Shown here one piece after another: positions 7,135 to 16,290 of a stretch of 64,000 nt of DNA. The notes beneath the pieces were generated by a model that did not search any database, was not told the origin of the DNA, and saw nothing but the letters and a program-made list of their open reading frames with translations. The translations under genes and the position numbers were made by a program. The stretch is from DSOI01 sp041394885 (GTDB lineage Bacteria; Acidobacteriota; Terriglobia; Bryobacterales; Bryobacteraceae), in contig JAWKHI010000039.1 in NCBI GenBank assembly GCA_041394885.1, positions 7,116 through 71,115 of the forward strand, read 5' to 3'. How positions within the stretch are numbered: position 1 is the stretch's first letter; each line of letters begins with the position of its first letter.

Positions 7135-8744
7135 GGAATACGCTCCGTTCCAGGACCATAGAGCACGCGGCCCGGACGCGCCCCGGTCATTTTGCCTTCG
7201 AGCAGAACCGCTTCGCCGTTGACGAACACGTGTGCGAAGCCTTCCGCGTATTGGTGCGGATTGCCGAACTCGGCCTTGTCGCGTACCTTGGCCGGGTCAA
7301 ACACCGCAATATCCGCCTTCATCCCCGGACGGAGCAATCCGCGGTCCATAATCCGGAACCGCGCCGCCGGGAACGAGCTCATCTTGCGCACCGCCTCTTC
7401 CAGCGTGATCGCGCTCCGTTCGCGGACGTAGCGCGACAGCACACGCGCGAAGGTGCCGTAGTTGCGGGGGTGCGGGACGCCGTCGCCCGGGATCGGGATG
7501 CCGCCGTCGGAGGCCACCATGGTCTGCGGATGGCGGAGGATGCGCTCCACGTCCTCCTCGTTGATGGCGTGGTAGATGGCCTGGCAGCCGCCCTTGGTCT
7601 GCAGTTCGATGGCGGTTTCGGCCGCGTTCTCGATGGTGACTGGCACGCCCCGGCGCGCGGTGAGCTCGGCGAGCGTCTTGCCCGCGGCGGATTTGTCGAA
7701 GGAGCACGACGCGATCTGGACATTCTTGGGGTCGCCGGCGCCACGGTCATTCTTGATCCGGTCCACGATCACGGCCTTGATGCGGGCGCGCGTTTCGGGC
7801 GCATCCAGGCGTTCGCGCAGCGCTTTGCCGCCGCCGGCCTGCGCCCATTGCGGAAACAGGGCGCTGATGCCGGTGCTCGACGCGGTGTAGGGGTACTGAT
7901 CGATGGTGACGTCCACGCCGCGGGCGCGTGCTTCGTCGACGAGGCGCAGTGTATCGACGCTTCGGCCCCAGTAGGGCGCGCCGATGATCTTATGGTGCGT
8001 GATCTGGGTGGGCAGGCCGCCTTCTTCGCCGATGCGAATCGTTTCGCGGACCGAGTCCAGCACACCGGAGGCTTCTTCGCGCATGTGCGAAGTGTGAATT
8101 CCGCCGAACTCGGCGGCAGCGCGGCCGAGTTCGATCACCTCTTCGGTAGGGGCATAATTTCCCGGTACGTAAAAAAGTCCGGTCGAGATGCCGAAGGCGC
8201 CGTCGCGCATGGCCTGCCGCGTGAGCTCTCTCATTTTTCGGATTTCATCGGCGGTGGCTTTCCGGTTCTCGGAGCCCATCACATCGGAACGGATAGTCCC
8301 GTGGCCGGCGAGCATACCAAAATTGATAGCAGGCTTCAGTACGGCCACGCGCGCAAGAAAAGGCTTCACCGGCAGCGGCGAACTCCCGTCGGGACCTTCG
8401 ATCACCGTGGTCACGCCCTGCCGGATGCAGTTCTCGGCGAGCGGCACGTCGAAGATGCCGCGGCGCGAATGGCTATGGGTGTCGACGAAGCCGGGCGCGG
8501 CGGCGAGGCCGCGGAGATCCAGCGTGCGGCGCGCGTCGATGCTGGCCAGGTTCGGACCCGCCGACGCCGGCGTTACCGCGACGATGGTGTCGCCGCGAAT
8601 CGCGATATCGCCAATAAACCAGGGGTTTCCGGAGCCATCGAGGATCTTCGCGTTGCGAAGAAGCCAGTCGGCCGGTTGCGCGTGGAGCAGGGAAGGAGAC
8701 GATGCAAGAAGGAGCGGAAGGAGGGAAAGCAGAACCCGCGGCAT
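7131..8744 (-). CDS. Exported N-acyl-D-amino-acid deacylase (D-aminoacylase, amidohydrolase family 3)
   Basis: The 537-aa protein starts with a Sec signal peptide ending near LLHAQP. The amidohydrolase metal site DTHSH is at residues 88-92; HTSHMREE, ITHHK and SDGGIPIPGDG supply the other expected ligands and the catalytic Asp. The C-terminal KADIAVFDP strand motif is typical of family 3 D-aminoacylases and dihydroorotase-like enzymes. Predicted role: hydrolysis of N-acyl-D-amino acids or dipeptide-like compounds in the periplasm. It is first in an operon with the aminotransferase (ATGA overlap). The shadow ORF on the opposite strand is not coding. Confidence 0.88.
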   Translation of the reverse strand: MPRVLLSLLPLLLASSPSLLHAQPADWLLRNAKILDGSGNPWFIGDIAIRGDTIVAVTPASAGPNLASIDARRTLDLRGLAAAPGFVDTHSHSRRGIFDVPLAENCIRQGVTTVIEGPDGSSPLPVKPFLARVAVLKPAINFGMLAGHGTIRSDVMGSENRKATADEIRKMRELTRQAMRDGAFGISTGLFYVPGNYAPTEEVIELGRAAAEFGGIHTSHMREEASGVLDSVRETIRIGEEGGLPTQITHHKIIGAPYWGRSVDTLRLVDEARARGVDVTIDQYPYTASSTGISALFPQWAQAGGGKALRERLDAPETRARIKAVIVDRIKNDRGAGDPKNVQIASCSFDKSAAGKTLAELTARRGVPVTIENAAETAIELQTKGGCQAIYHAINEEDVERILRHPQTMVASDGGIPIPGDGVPHPRNYGTFARVLSRYVRERSAITLEEAVRKMSSFPAARFRIMDRGLLRPGMKADIAVFDPAKVRDKAEFGNPHQYAEGFAHVFVNGEAVLLEGKMTGARPGRVLYGPGTERIP

Positions 8745-8810
8745 CTGCCCATTGTATCGATCCGCTCCGGCGCCCCCGCGCGCGCGAACCGGTACCGGGC
8801 AGGGCGCCGG

Positions 8811-8903
8811 TCAGCGGTCCGAACGGGGGGAGGACGACAGCATTGTCAGGAACAATCCGAAGATCACGAACCCGGCCACCATACCCGAAATCATCATTGT
8901 CAT
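8811..8903 (-). CDS. Possible 30-aa single-pass membrane microprotein
   Basis: ATG at 8903 has GAGG five bases upstream. It encodes 30 residues: a hydrophobic helix (MISGMVAGFVIFGLFLTML) followed by a polar, Arg-containing tail (SSSPRSDR). It lies 66 nt upstream of the D-aminoacylase gene on the same strand, so it could be a leader or small membrane peptide of that operon. I do not recognise a family, and support is only the ribosome site plus hydrophobicity. Confidence 0.35.
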   Translation of the reverse strand: MTMMISGMVAGFVIFGLFLTMLSSSPRSDR

Positions 8904-8964
8904 CGCCTCGACATCTTTCTTTTTTTGTTGTTCGCTTGTCGCTTACGTACTCTCTAGTGCAATC

Positions 8965-8998
8965 GCGGGGCCAAACGTTTCAGGGCGGTTGGCCCCGC
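8965..8998. promoter_or_regulatory. Perfect 10-bp inverted repeat in the divergent intergenic region
   Basis: GCGGGGCCAA at 8965-8974 is exactly complemented by TTGGCCCCGC at 8989-8998 around a 14-nt loop. It lies between the minus-strand aminoacylase operon and the plus-strand LarA-like gene, where no terminator is needed, so an operator or 5' leader hairpin is likelier. The rest of 8745-9101 has the 30-aa ORF, a T-rich tract near 8925-8937 and no clear sigma-70 pair. Confidence 0.45.
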
Positions 8999-9101
8999 TC
9001 TCATACCTGTACTGACCCAACTCCACCGTGGGAGGTTTCCTAAAAAGTCATGCCTGGGGATCTTTCTTCTCTTCGACACAACCTGTGATACGTTGAGCCA
9101 T

Positions 9102-10382
9102 ATGCGTGTAGATTTCGCTTTTGGGAAGTCCGGCCTTTCCCTCGACTTGCCGCCTTCGCTCCGCTACCAAATTCTGGAGGCCCGTTCGGCGACCCCGCTG
9201 CCGGACTGGCGCGCATCCCTGGAGGAAGCCCTCGACAACCCCATCGGAACGGCATCGCTCGCCGAGTTGGCCCGCGGCAAACGCACCGCCGCCATCTCTG
9301 TGTGCGACATTACACGCCCTGTGCCAAACCGACTCACCTTGCCGTCCATTCTGTCCCGCCTCGAGACAGCCGGAATTCCGAAGCAAGGGATAACCATCCT
9401 GATCGCCACCGGTCTCCATCGCCCGGCCACCGATGCCGAGATCGCCGAGATCGTCGGCTCTGGAATCGCGGCGGATTACAAAGTGGTGAATCACTTCGCA
9501 CGGAACCTAGACGAGCATCGCCACCTGGGCGTCACCGCATCCGGCACGCCCGTCTACGTCGATGAGCGATTCGTGGCCGCCGACCTGCGCCTTACGCTCG
9601 GCTTCATCGAGCCGCACCTCATGCTCGGCTACTCCGGCGGACGGAAGCTGGTGGCCCCCGGGCTCGCCGCGCAGCAGACCATCAAGGTGCTCCACAGCCC
9701 CCGCTTCATGCGCGATCCGCGGACACACGAGGGCTCGATCGAAGACAACCCGCTGCACCAGGAATTGCTCGAGATCGCCCGGATGGCCGGGCACGACTTC
9801 ATGCTCGACGTGGCGCTTTCGCGCGACCGGCAGATCGCCGGGATCTTTGCCGGCGATCCTGTCCTTGCCCATCGCGCCGGGGTGGAGTTCGTTTCCCGCG
9901 TGATGCTCGAAATGCTACCGGGCCCGGCCGACGCCGTCATCACAACCGCCGCCGGCTACCCGCTCGACCTCACTTTTTATCAGGCCGTGAAGGGCGTCAC
10001 CGCGGCGCAGCACGTGTTGAAGCCGGACGGGCGCATTCTCCTGTTCGCAGCCTGCGAGGAGGGTCCGGGCGCGGAGGAATTCAGCGACATGCTCAAGACG
10101 GCGCCCGAAGCCGGCGAGTTCCTCTCGCGGATCGAGAAGCGCGACGTGGTGGTGGATCAGTGGCAGATGGAGAAACTGGCCATGGTGGCGCGGAAGGCGC
10201 GTATGCTCTACTACGTGCCGGGGTTGGCGGCGGACTTCCACGCGTCGCTGTGGGGGAGGGCGTTCTCCGATCCGCAGGCGGCGCTCGATGCGCTGGCGGC
10301 GGAGTTGCCGGCGGGGGCGACGGTGGCGGTGATCCCCGAGGGTCCGTATGTGTTGGCGAAGGCGGAGCGGGCGGCGGCTTGA
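9102..10382 (+). CDS. LarA-like nickel-pincer lactate racemase family protein (DUF2088)
   Basis: ATG at 9102 is preferred over an in-frame TTG at 9093 and gives 426 residues. LarA landmarks are present: DITRP (substrate Asp/Arg), GLHRP with the first catalytic His, and EPHLMLGYSGGRKLVAPGLA containing the nickel-ligand His and the lysine that carries the pyridinium thioacid cofactor. Lactate racemases and wider 2-hydroxyacid racemases/epimerases belong here. No larB, larC or larE cofactor-maturation genes are in the window, so they must lie elsewhere if the enzyme is active. The substrate is unknown and could be lactate or a sugar-derived 2-hydroxyacid. Confidence 0.8.
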   Translation: MRVDFAFGKSGLSLDLPPSLRYQILEARSATPLPDWRASLEEALDNPIGTASLAELARGKRTAAISVCDITRPVPNRLTLPSILSRLETAGIPKQGITILIATGLHRPATDAEIAEIVGSGIAADYKVVNHFARNLDEHRHLGVTASGTPVYVDERFVAADLRLTLGFIEPHLMLGYSGGRKLVAPGLAAQQTIKVLHSPRFMRDPRTHEGSIEDNPLHQELLEIARMAGHDFMLDVALSRDRQIAGIFAGDPVLAHRAGVEFVSRVMLEMLPGPADAVITTAAGYPLDLTFYQAVKGVTAAQHVLKPDGRILLFAACEEGPGAEEFSDMLKTAPEAGEFLSRIEKRDVVVDQWQMEKLAMVARKARMLYYVPGLAADFHASLWGRAFSDPQAALDALAAELPAGATVAVIPEGPYVLAKAERAAA

Positions 10383-10467
10383 GTAAGCGCCCCGCTCCTC
10401 TGCCGTCGTTGCCCGCTACACACGCGAGCAGGCTGATTTCGGTGATTAGGGCCGTTCGGGGGCGGAA

Positions 10468-11361
10468 CTAGAAACGGTCGCACTCGCGATACGCAGCGAT
10501 GACGGCCATTTCGCCCTCCTTGCCCGGCTTGCTGTTGCCGTGCTCCATGCCCACGACGCCGTCGTAGCCCTTCTGGTGGAGCCACGCGAAGATGGACCGG
10601 TAGTTGATTTCGCCCGTGGTGGGCTCCTTACGTCCCGGATTGTCGCCCACCTGAATGTAGGCGATTTCGTCCCACGCCTTCTCCAAGTTGGGGATCAGGT
10701 TGCCGACGTCGATTTGCTGATGATAGAGATCGTCGAGAACCTTGCAGCTCGGTGAGCCGACGGCCTTGCAGATCATGTAGCCCTGGGGCACCGAGCGGAG
10801 GAACAAGCCGGGATGGTTGGCGTACCAGTTGAGGGGCTCGAGGACCATGACGAGACCGGATGGTTCGCATACCCCGGCGAGGTGCTTCAGGTTTTCGATG
10901 CAGTTGGCGGTCTGGTAATGGGGGTCGAGGCGGTTGTTGACGCTCGAGGGGACGACGGTGGTCCACTTGGAGCGGAGACGTTTGGCGGAGTCGACGGCCT
11001 TCTCCATGACCTTTCGGATCTCGGCGCGGAAGGCGGGATCGGATTTGGTGACGAAGTCCGTGGTCTTGAAGTCGGCGAGGGAGACGAAGACGCCCATGGT
11101 CATCCCGTTTTTGGCGAGGGCGTCGCCGATGCGGGTTTGGAGAGCGGGATCGCGATTCATGGCGCCGTTGTCTTCCCAACCGGTGAAGCCCTGGTCGGCG
11201 GCGAACTGAATCTGGTCCAGGATGTCGTCGCCGGCGGAGTTCTTGAACATACCGGGATGGGGACCGTAGCGGAGTTTGAATTTCGGCGCGTTGCCGGCGG
11301 CCTGGGAAAAGCCCGCCGCGCCGAGGGCAGCGGCCGCGCTGAGAAAGTGTCTGCGTCGCAT
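10468..11361 (-). CDS. Tat-exported xylose isomerase-like TIM-barrel protein (hydroxypyruvate isomerase-like)
   Basis: ATG at 11361 is chosen because the protein then opens with a twin-arginine signal, MRRRHFLSAAAALGAAGFSQ; the frame upstream is run-through. The 297-aa product has sugar phosphate isomerase/epimerase features: FTGWEDNG, VLEPLNWYANHPG, DVGNLIPNLEKAW, YIQVGDNPGRKEPTTGEINY (metal/substrate Glu, Asp, His region) and GMEHGNSKPGKEGE near the end. It probably isomerises a sugar or keto acid in the periplasm. The C-terminal tail (about 35 residues) recurs as a decayed copy at 60547-60666. The gene converges on the LarA-like gene with an 85-bp gap. Confidence 0.82.
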   Translation of the reverse strand: MRRRHFLSAAAALGAAGFSQAAGNAPKFKLRYGPHPGMFKNSAGDDILDQIQFAADQGFTGWEDNGAMNRDPALQTRIGDALAKNGMTMGVFVSLADFKTTDFVTKSDPAFRAEIRKVMEKAVDSAKRLRSKWTTVVPSSVNNRLDPHYQTANCIENLKHLAGVCEPSGLVMVLEPLNWYANHPGLFLRSVPQGYMICKAVGSPSCKVLDDLYHQQIDVGNLIPNLEKAWDEIAYIQVGDNPGRKEPTTGEINYRSIFAWLHQKGYDGVVGMEHGNSKPGKEGEMAVIAAYRECDRF

Positions 11362-11474
11362 GATCTCTACGATATCGCGAGCGGCGGCGGGGCGGTAGGG
11401 GGCGGCTGGGCCGGACCGGCGGCGCAAAGGCGGGGATTGCTGACCGGGCGGCGTGTAGATTATCCTGCCGAGTA

Positions 11475-11876
11475 ATGCCAACTCAGAAGGTTCAGGTCGA
11501 CCTTGGCCCGGGCGGCCGATTCACGGCGGGACTATTGCTTGCGGCGGTGCCTCCCGCGTCGCCGGGCATTCAGGACGGCACCTCGAACACGTTGTTGGCG
11601 GCAAGGACTCTGCCATCGCCGAACGCCCTGAAAGGTGGATTCGGACTGTTGTTGCCGGCTGTTGGCGTTCCACGGTTTTTGACGGGACAACCTGTTCCGG
11701 CGCTGCAGATCCTGCCCTACATGGAGCAGGACGCGTTGTATCGCAGGGGGGGCGGCAAGGTGACCGGGCTGCAAGTGCAGGGAGCGAAGGTGACAGGCGT
11801 GGATCGTATGGGGGACGGGAGCGTGCGGGTGTGGATGGCGCCGCAGAGTATTATCGCGATCCTGATCGGCCTGTGA
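11475..11876 (+). CDS. Hypothetical 133-aa protein
   Basis: ATG at 11475 opens a 133-residue frame. Two short segments, IQDGTSNTLL (about 32-41) and ILPYMEQDALY (about 79-89), resemble pieces of DUF1559 pseudopilin-like proteins of Planctomycetes, but their order is unusual and the N-terminal prepilin segment is absent. The C-terminus is hydrophobic (SIIAILIGL). A rearranged DUF1559 fragment or a genuine small protein are both possible; no function can be assigned. Confidence 0.45.
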   Translation: MPTQKVQVDLGPGGRFTAGLLLAAVPPASPGIQDGTSNTLLAARTLPSPNALKGGFGLLLPAVGVPRFLTGQPVPALQILPYMEQDALYRRGGGKVTGLQVQGAKVTGVDRMGDGSVRVWMAPQSIIAILIGL

Positions 11877-12010
11877 GACCGCGGCCGGGGCGGAAAACCC
11901 CGAGTGTCCTGAGTTAGAAATCCGTTGTCTGATTTGTGGCCTGCGCAAACCGACTCCCTTACGGTCGCGGCTCGGTATAGTAATCTCGAACTTCCGCCGA
12001 AGAGAACGAT

Positions 12011-14422
12011 GTGCGTCCGCTCATCGCGCCCGGTGACCATCTCCACGAGTACGAACTCGTGGCGCCGCTCGGCGCCGGGGGCATGGGTGAGGTGTACCTG
12101 GGGTGGGATCACAAATTGGAGCGGGAAGTAGCGCTCAAGATCCTGCGCGTGGAGCCGGGCGAGGGGCGGGAGCGATTGGAGCGATTCGCGGGGGAGGCGC
12201 GGGCGGCGTCCGGGCTTACGCATCCCAACGTGGCGCAGGTGTACGGCGTTGGGCAGGAAGGCGACTTCTGCTACATCGCGATGGAATACGTCCACGGCCA
12301 GACCCTGCGCGGCGCCTCGCTGAGCGCGGAAGAGGCCATCGATGCAGCGGTACAGGTGGCCGGAGCGCTGGAGGCGGCTCACGAAGCCGGCATCATCCAC
12401 CGGGACATCAAGCCGGCGAACCTGATACGCACCGAGCGCGGTCTGATGAAAGTGCTGGATTTCGGGCTGGCCAAGCGCTTGGCCACCGGCGCCGGAACCG
12501 GGTCACAAAGAACCGCGCCGCGGCGGCTCGCACCCGCGCCGTCGATGGAGTTGACCGAGCCCGGTGTGGTGATGGGGACGCTCGGCTATATGAGCCCGGA
12601 GCAGATTCTCGGGGAGGGTGTGGATCACCGGACCGACGTGTTTTCGCTGGGCGTGGTGCTGTATCAACTGCTGTCTGGGAAGCTGCCCTACGGGTCCGGA
12701 TCTTACGAAGCGGCTCTGGCGGAACTGACGGGCGCCGGCAGCGGGGGCGACCCTGGTGATTCGCTGCGGGGGCGGATCCCGAACGGTGTGGCCGAAGTGG
12801 TGCTGCGGGCGATTCAACGGGATCCGGCGCGGCGGTTCCAATCGGCGGGAGAGTTCGCGTCGGCGCTACGCGCGGCCTGGCGCGATTCCGAGAAAACGGA
12901 GGCGGCGGTTACCGAGCGGATCCCAAAGACGGAGGCCGCGCCGCCCGCCCCGCGGCGGACACGGCGCGAGTGGCTGGCCGCGGCGGGAGCGGTGGCGGCG
13001 GTGGGCGGTTTCGCGGGATTCCGTTTCTGGCGCGAATGGCAGGTGCCGGATGGCCCGGTGGATTCGCTGGCCGTGCTGCCTTTCGTGGCCAAGGGCGTGG
13101 ACCCGGAGACCGAGTACCTGCGCGAGGGGATCGCCGAGGGGGTGATGAACCGGCTGAGCAACGTGAAGGGTCTGCGTGTGATGTCGCGGGACTCTTCTTT
13201 CCGCGTCTCCAGCATGCCGGCGATGGCAGCGGGCAGGCATCTGGGTGTACGGGGTGTGGTGGCAGGGGCCATACAGAGCGTGGACAAGACGCTCGTGGTA
13301 TCCGCCGAACTGGTGGACGCCAAAAGCGGGGACCGCCTGTGGGGCGGCGAGTTTCAGGGCGCGACCGGCGAGGCGCTCCAGATTCGCGACGCCATCTCGG
13401 CCAGCATCGCGGCCAAGCTCGAGCTGAAACTGGCAGGCGCGGACGAGGGTGCGACACCGGCGCGGGAGACGGCGAGCGCGCAGGCGCACGATTTCTATTT
13501 ACGCGGAAAGTATCTGGCATCCAAACTGAATGCGGATTCGGTGCGGAAAGGGATCGACTACTTCACGCAGGCGATCGAGATCGATCCCGGGTATGCGCTG
13601 GCGCACGCCGGGATGGCGGAGGCCTATCTGTTTTCGGCGGATCTATTCGCGCCGGCGGCGCAGTTGCTGGCCAGCGCGCGCGAGTCGGCGGCGTTCGCGC
13701 TCCAGGACGACCCGAAACTGGCGGAGGGCCACGTGGCGCTGGGCATGGTGAAGATTCATGCCGATCTCGATTGGGCGGGAGCGGAATCGAGCTTGCGGAG
13801 AGCCATCGAGCTGAACGGGTCGCTCCCCACCGCCCATGGCTTTTTGGGTTGGGTGCTTGCCGCCACAGGGCGATCCGCCGAGGGCCTGGCGGCCAACCGG
13901 CAGGCGGTGCAATTGGAGCCGCGTTCTCCGCTGATGCGGTCACTGCTGGCGGCGAACCTGTATTTCGCGGGCGACTATGCAGGGTCGTTTTCTGAAGCGG
14001 GCGAGGCGCTCGAGGCAGATCCGCAGTTTCATCTCGCGCTGCTGTGGCGGGGCCTGTCGATGATCGGGCGGGGATTGCCGGGCATCGTAGCGGGGCGGTT
14101 GGAACAAGCGCGCAAAACGAGCGCGTCGCCGCTGATCCTGGCGGCGCTGGCGCGGGCTCATGCGGCCGGCGGCAACCAGGACAAGGCCCGCGCGGCGTTA
14201 GCCGACCTCGAGCAGGCGTCCCGGAGCGAACACGTGTCGCCGATCCTGTTCGCGCAGGTGCACGCCACCCTGGGCGACCGCAAGGATGCGCTTGCGTGGC
14301 TGGACCGGGCCTACGAATCCCGCGCGAAGCTGTTGATGTGGGCGAAGCTGGACCCGGCTTTTGAGGGCCTTCGGGAGACCGGGCCGTTCCGGGATTTGAT
14401 GGCGAAGCTCCACCTGGGTTGA
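12011..14422 (+). CDS. Membrane Ser/Thr protein kinase with periplasmic TPR-containing sensor region
   Basis: A GTG start at 12011 yields 803 residues. The N-terminal kinase domain (about 14-280) is complete: GAGGMGEVYLG (P-loop), VALKIL (ATP lysine), IIHRDIKPANL (catalytic loop), DFGLAK, GTLGYMSPEQ and DVFSLGVVLYQLLSGKLPYG. A juxtamembrane linker is followed by one transmembrane helix (WLAAAGAVAAVGGFAGFRFW, about 318-338). Then comes a TolB-N/adenylate-cyclase-associated-like segment (SLAVLPFV, EYLREGIAEGVMNRLS, ELVDAKSGDRLWGGEF) and about seven TPR-like helices to the C-terminus. This kinase-TM-TPR layout is very common in Acidobacteriota. A TATAGT box at 11976-11981 may be its promoter. 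Ligand and substrates are unknown. Confidence 0.9.
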   Translation: MRPLIAPGDHLHEYELVAPLGAGGMGEVYLGWDHKLEREVALKILRVEPGEGRERLERFAGEARAASGLTHPNVAQVYGVGQEGDFCYIAMEYVHGQTLRGASLSAEEAIDAAVQVAGALEAAHEAGIIHRDIKPANLIRTERGLMKVLDFGLAKRLATGAGTGSQRTAPRRLAPAPSMELTEPGVVMGTLGYMSPEQILGEGVDHRTDVFSLGVVLYQLLSGKLPYGSGSYEAALAELTGAGSGGDPGDSLRGRIPNGVAEVVLRAIQRDPARRFQSAGEFASALRAAWRDSEKTEAAVTERIPKTEAAPPAPRRTRREWLAAAGAVAAVGGFAGFRFWREWQVPDGPVDSLAVLPFVAKGVDPETEYLREGIAEGVMNRLSNVKGLRVMSRDSSFRVSSMPAMAAGRHLGVRGVVAGAIQSVDKTLVVSAELVDAKSGDRLWGGEFQGATGEALQIRDAISASIAAKLELKLAGADEGATPARETASAQAHDFYLRGKYLASKLNADSVRKGIDYFTQAIEIDPGYALAHAGMAEAYLFSADLFAPAAQLLASARESAAFALQDDPKLAEGHVALGMVKIHADLDWAGAESSLRRAIELNGSLPTAHGFLGWVLAATGRSAEGLAANRQAVQLEPRSPLMRSLLAANLYFAGDYAGSFSEAGEALEADPQFHLALLWRGLSMIGRGLPGIVAGRLEQARKTSASPLILAALARAHAAGGNQDKARAALADLEQASRSEHVSPILFAQVHATLGDRKDALAWLDRAYESRAKLLMWAKLDPAFEGLRETGPFRDLMAKLHLG

Positions 14423-14451
14423 GTATTCAATCTCCGGCTGCATCCGCTGCT

Positions 14452-15048
14452 TCAGTGCCCGCCGCTCGATGGAGGGATCCGGGTGCGGACATGGGCGGCG
14501 ACATGGATGCTCAAGTCAACGGTATCGTTGACGCGCAGCAGGAAATTGCCTGGATTCTTCATGCCCCATTTCACGTACGGCACCGGGAAATCCAATGTGG
14601 CGTCGATGTCGCCGCCTTCGATCCGGGAGGTGACTTTCATCACCATTTCATGGGTTGCGCCGTGAATCGTGAACTGTCCATGCAGGCGGCTCTCGGAGGC
14701 GCCTTGAACCGACACCGCCCCCTCGATACGATCGGGAACGAAGGTAATCTTGGGATACCGGGCGCTTTCGAGAACGTTCTTGTGCATGCGGCTGTCGCGC
14801 GCACCGTTCCCGCTGTCGCCGGTGGTGGCGTCGACGACCAGGAGCCCGCCCGCCTGATGGGTCTCGGGATCGAACCACAGTTCGCCTTTCTCGAGTTGGA
14901 AGGATCCGTGGACGGTGTGAATGTTTCCCGCGAGAGCCCATTCGATTTTGGCGGCGCCGGGTTCGACAGCAACGTCGATCCTTTCGGCCTGGACGGGCAT
15001 GGCTCCAAAGGCGAGGGCGAGCGAGGGAAGCAGGCAGTGGAGTTTCAT
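14452..15048 (-). CDS. YceI family periplasmic lipid-binding protein
   Basis: ATG at 15048 overlaps the upstream stop as ATGA; longer frames upstream are run-through. The 198-aa product has a signal peptide (cleavage near PVQAE), then the YceI lipocalin-like beta-barrel pattern: KIEWALAGNIHTVHGSFQ, TTGDSGNGARDSRMHKNVLE, YPKITFVPDRIEG, GQFTIHGATHEMVM and a C-terminal VNDTVDLSIHVAAHV. YceI proteins bind isoprenoid or other amphiphilic molecules in the periplasm. Coupling to an FAD-dependent oxidoreductase suggests a shared lipid or quinone-like substrate, which is inference. Confidence 0.88.
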   Translation of the reverse strand: MKLHCLLPSLALAFGAMPVQAERIDVAVEPGAAKIEWALAGNIHTVHGSFQLEKGELWFDPETHQAGGLLVVDATTGDSGNGARDSRMHKNVLESARYPKITFVPDRIEGAVSVQGASESRLHGQFTIHGATHEMVMKVTSRIEGGDIDATLDFPVPYVKWGMKNPGNFLLRVNDTVDLSIHVAAHVRTRIPPSSGGH

Positions 15049-16148
15049 AGCGCAGTCAATCCCCAACAAAGAGAGGCGGCGGTGGCTGCCAGTTGAACGA
15101 GATTCCGCTGGCCGATGTGGGCCGCCACGAGATTGGCGAACAGATCCGGACGCGCCTGGAGGGCGGCGATGGCGCGGCGGCGCAGCCAGGACCAGCGATC
15201 CATTTCGAGCATGAGTCCGGCCATCATCAAAGGCCGGCGGGACAGGCGCGCGTGCTCGGATTCGTAGTGCGCGAGTCCGCCGCCGGCGAGCGAATCGGCC
15301 AGCGCGAACGATTGATTGAAGGCGAGACAAAGCCCTTCGCCGGTGATAGCGTCGATGGTGCCAGAGGCGTCGCCTAGGAGGGCGATGTGGCCGCGAACGA
15401 TACGCGGGATGCGCCGGGTCCCGGCGAACGATCCCCGCTCGGGGGATGACTCGGCGGCGGCGCCGAGGCGTTCCTTGACGGTGGGCATCCGGTCCAGAGC
15501 ATCGGTGAAGCGAAGTTGGGGATCGCGGGAGATGGAGACGAGGCAGATTTCGTTCGCGGCGACGGGTGTGACGTAGATCTGGCAGTCCTCGGTCCAGTGG
15601 ATCTCCACATGGCCGGACCACGGAGCGGCGCGGTAGGTGCGTCGAAAGCCGAAACGCGGGGACTCACGGCTGATATGGTCGAGCCCTGCCCAGCGGCGAA
15701 CCAGGGACTGGCCGCCATCGGCGCCGATGATCCAGCGGGCGCGGATGGGGCCGGCGGCGGTGCGAACAGTGTGGCCATCGATGCCGTGGACCGAGACGCC
15801 CCAGAGCAGGCGGGCACCGGCTGCTTGCGCTGTTTCCACCAGACGTGGGTGGAGCGCGGTGCGCCGAATGCCGCGCCCGGGCCCATGGGGGAACGGCGCG
15901 GCCACCTGATGCGTAGGCGTTACGAAACGGATACCTCGAATCGGGAGACCGAGATCGGCGGGGATGTCGATTCCGAGACGGGCGGCAGCGGCAAGGGCGT
16001 CCGGCATGAGCCCTTCGCCGCACGCTTTGTCGATGGGTGGATGGCATGCATCGGCGACGGTGACTTGGAAACCTTTCCGGCTGGCGGAGATGGCGGCGGC
16101 CAGTCCGGCTGGGCCGCCTCCGATAATGGCAATATCGGTGTCAAACAT
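15045..16148 (-). CDS. FAD-dependent oxidoreductase, geranylgeranyl-reductase/phenol-hydroxylase-like
   Basis: The 367-aa protein begins with the FAD-binding motif IAIIGGGPAGLAAAISASRKG (Rossmann GxGxxG), followed by KACGEGLMPDALAAAARLG, RWIIGADGGQSLVRRWAG (the DG motif) and HIALLGDASGTIDAITGEGL (second FAD contact, GD motif). This pattern is shared by polyketide/terpenoid FAD monooxygenases and geranylgeranyl reductases. The C-terminal third is helical and may associate with the membrane. It is upstream of, and translationally coupled to, yceI. Confidence 0.85.
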   Translation of the reverse strand: MFDTDIAIIGGGPAGLAAAISASRKGFQVTVADACHPPIDKACGEGLMPDALAAAARLGIDIPADLGLPIRGIRFVTPTHQVAAPFPHGPGRGIRRTALHPRLVETAQAAGARLLWGVSVHGIDGHTVRTAAGPIRARWIIGADGGQSLVRRWAGLDHISRESPRFGFRRTYRAAPWSGHVEIHWTEDCQIYVTPVAANEICLVSISRDPQLRFTDALDRMPTVKERLGAAAESSPERGSFAGTRRIPRIVRGHIALLGDASGTIDAITGEGLCLAFNQSFALADSLAGGGLAHYESEHARLSRRPLMMAGLMLEMDRWSWLRRRAIAALQARPDLFANLVAAHIGQRNLVQLAATAASLCWGLTAL

Positions 16149-16163
16149 ATTTTGCTTTTTTGT

Positions 16164-16200
16164 GTTGCCACAAGCAACGTAACGGTGGACGCATTGTCAA
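16164..16200 (-). promoter_or_regulatory. Possible promoter and operator of the FAD oxidoreductase/yceI operon
   Basis: On the minus strand TTGACA (16200-16195) is followed after 17 nt by a weak -10, TTGCTT. The -10 overlaps a small inverted repeat with arms GTTGC and GCAAC (16164-16168 and 16174-16178). The arrangement would suit a repressor site, but the -10 is poor. Confidence 0.3.
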
Positions 16201-16290
16201 ATAGAGCTGAGTACGAAAATAACCAGCTCCAAATGTAAAGGATGCTTCGAGGCGCTGAAAAATATACCGATTGGCGATTAGGGCCCGGAT

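Noticed and set aside
5434..9000. A DGR variable repeat or lectin-fold target gene beside avd
   Set aside because: The adjacent gene is an ordinary class III aminotransferase, and no near-repeat with adenine-specific differences was seen.
14452..15621. A 389-aa start-extended version of the YceI gene
   Set aside because: The extension lies antisense-free but inside the FAD oxidoreductase gene in another frame and has Arg/Pro-rich shadow composition; the ATGA-coupled start has the signal peptide.
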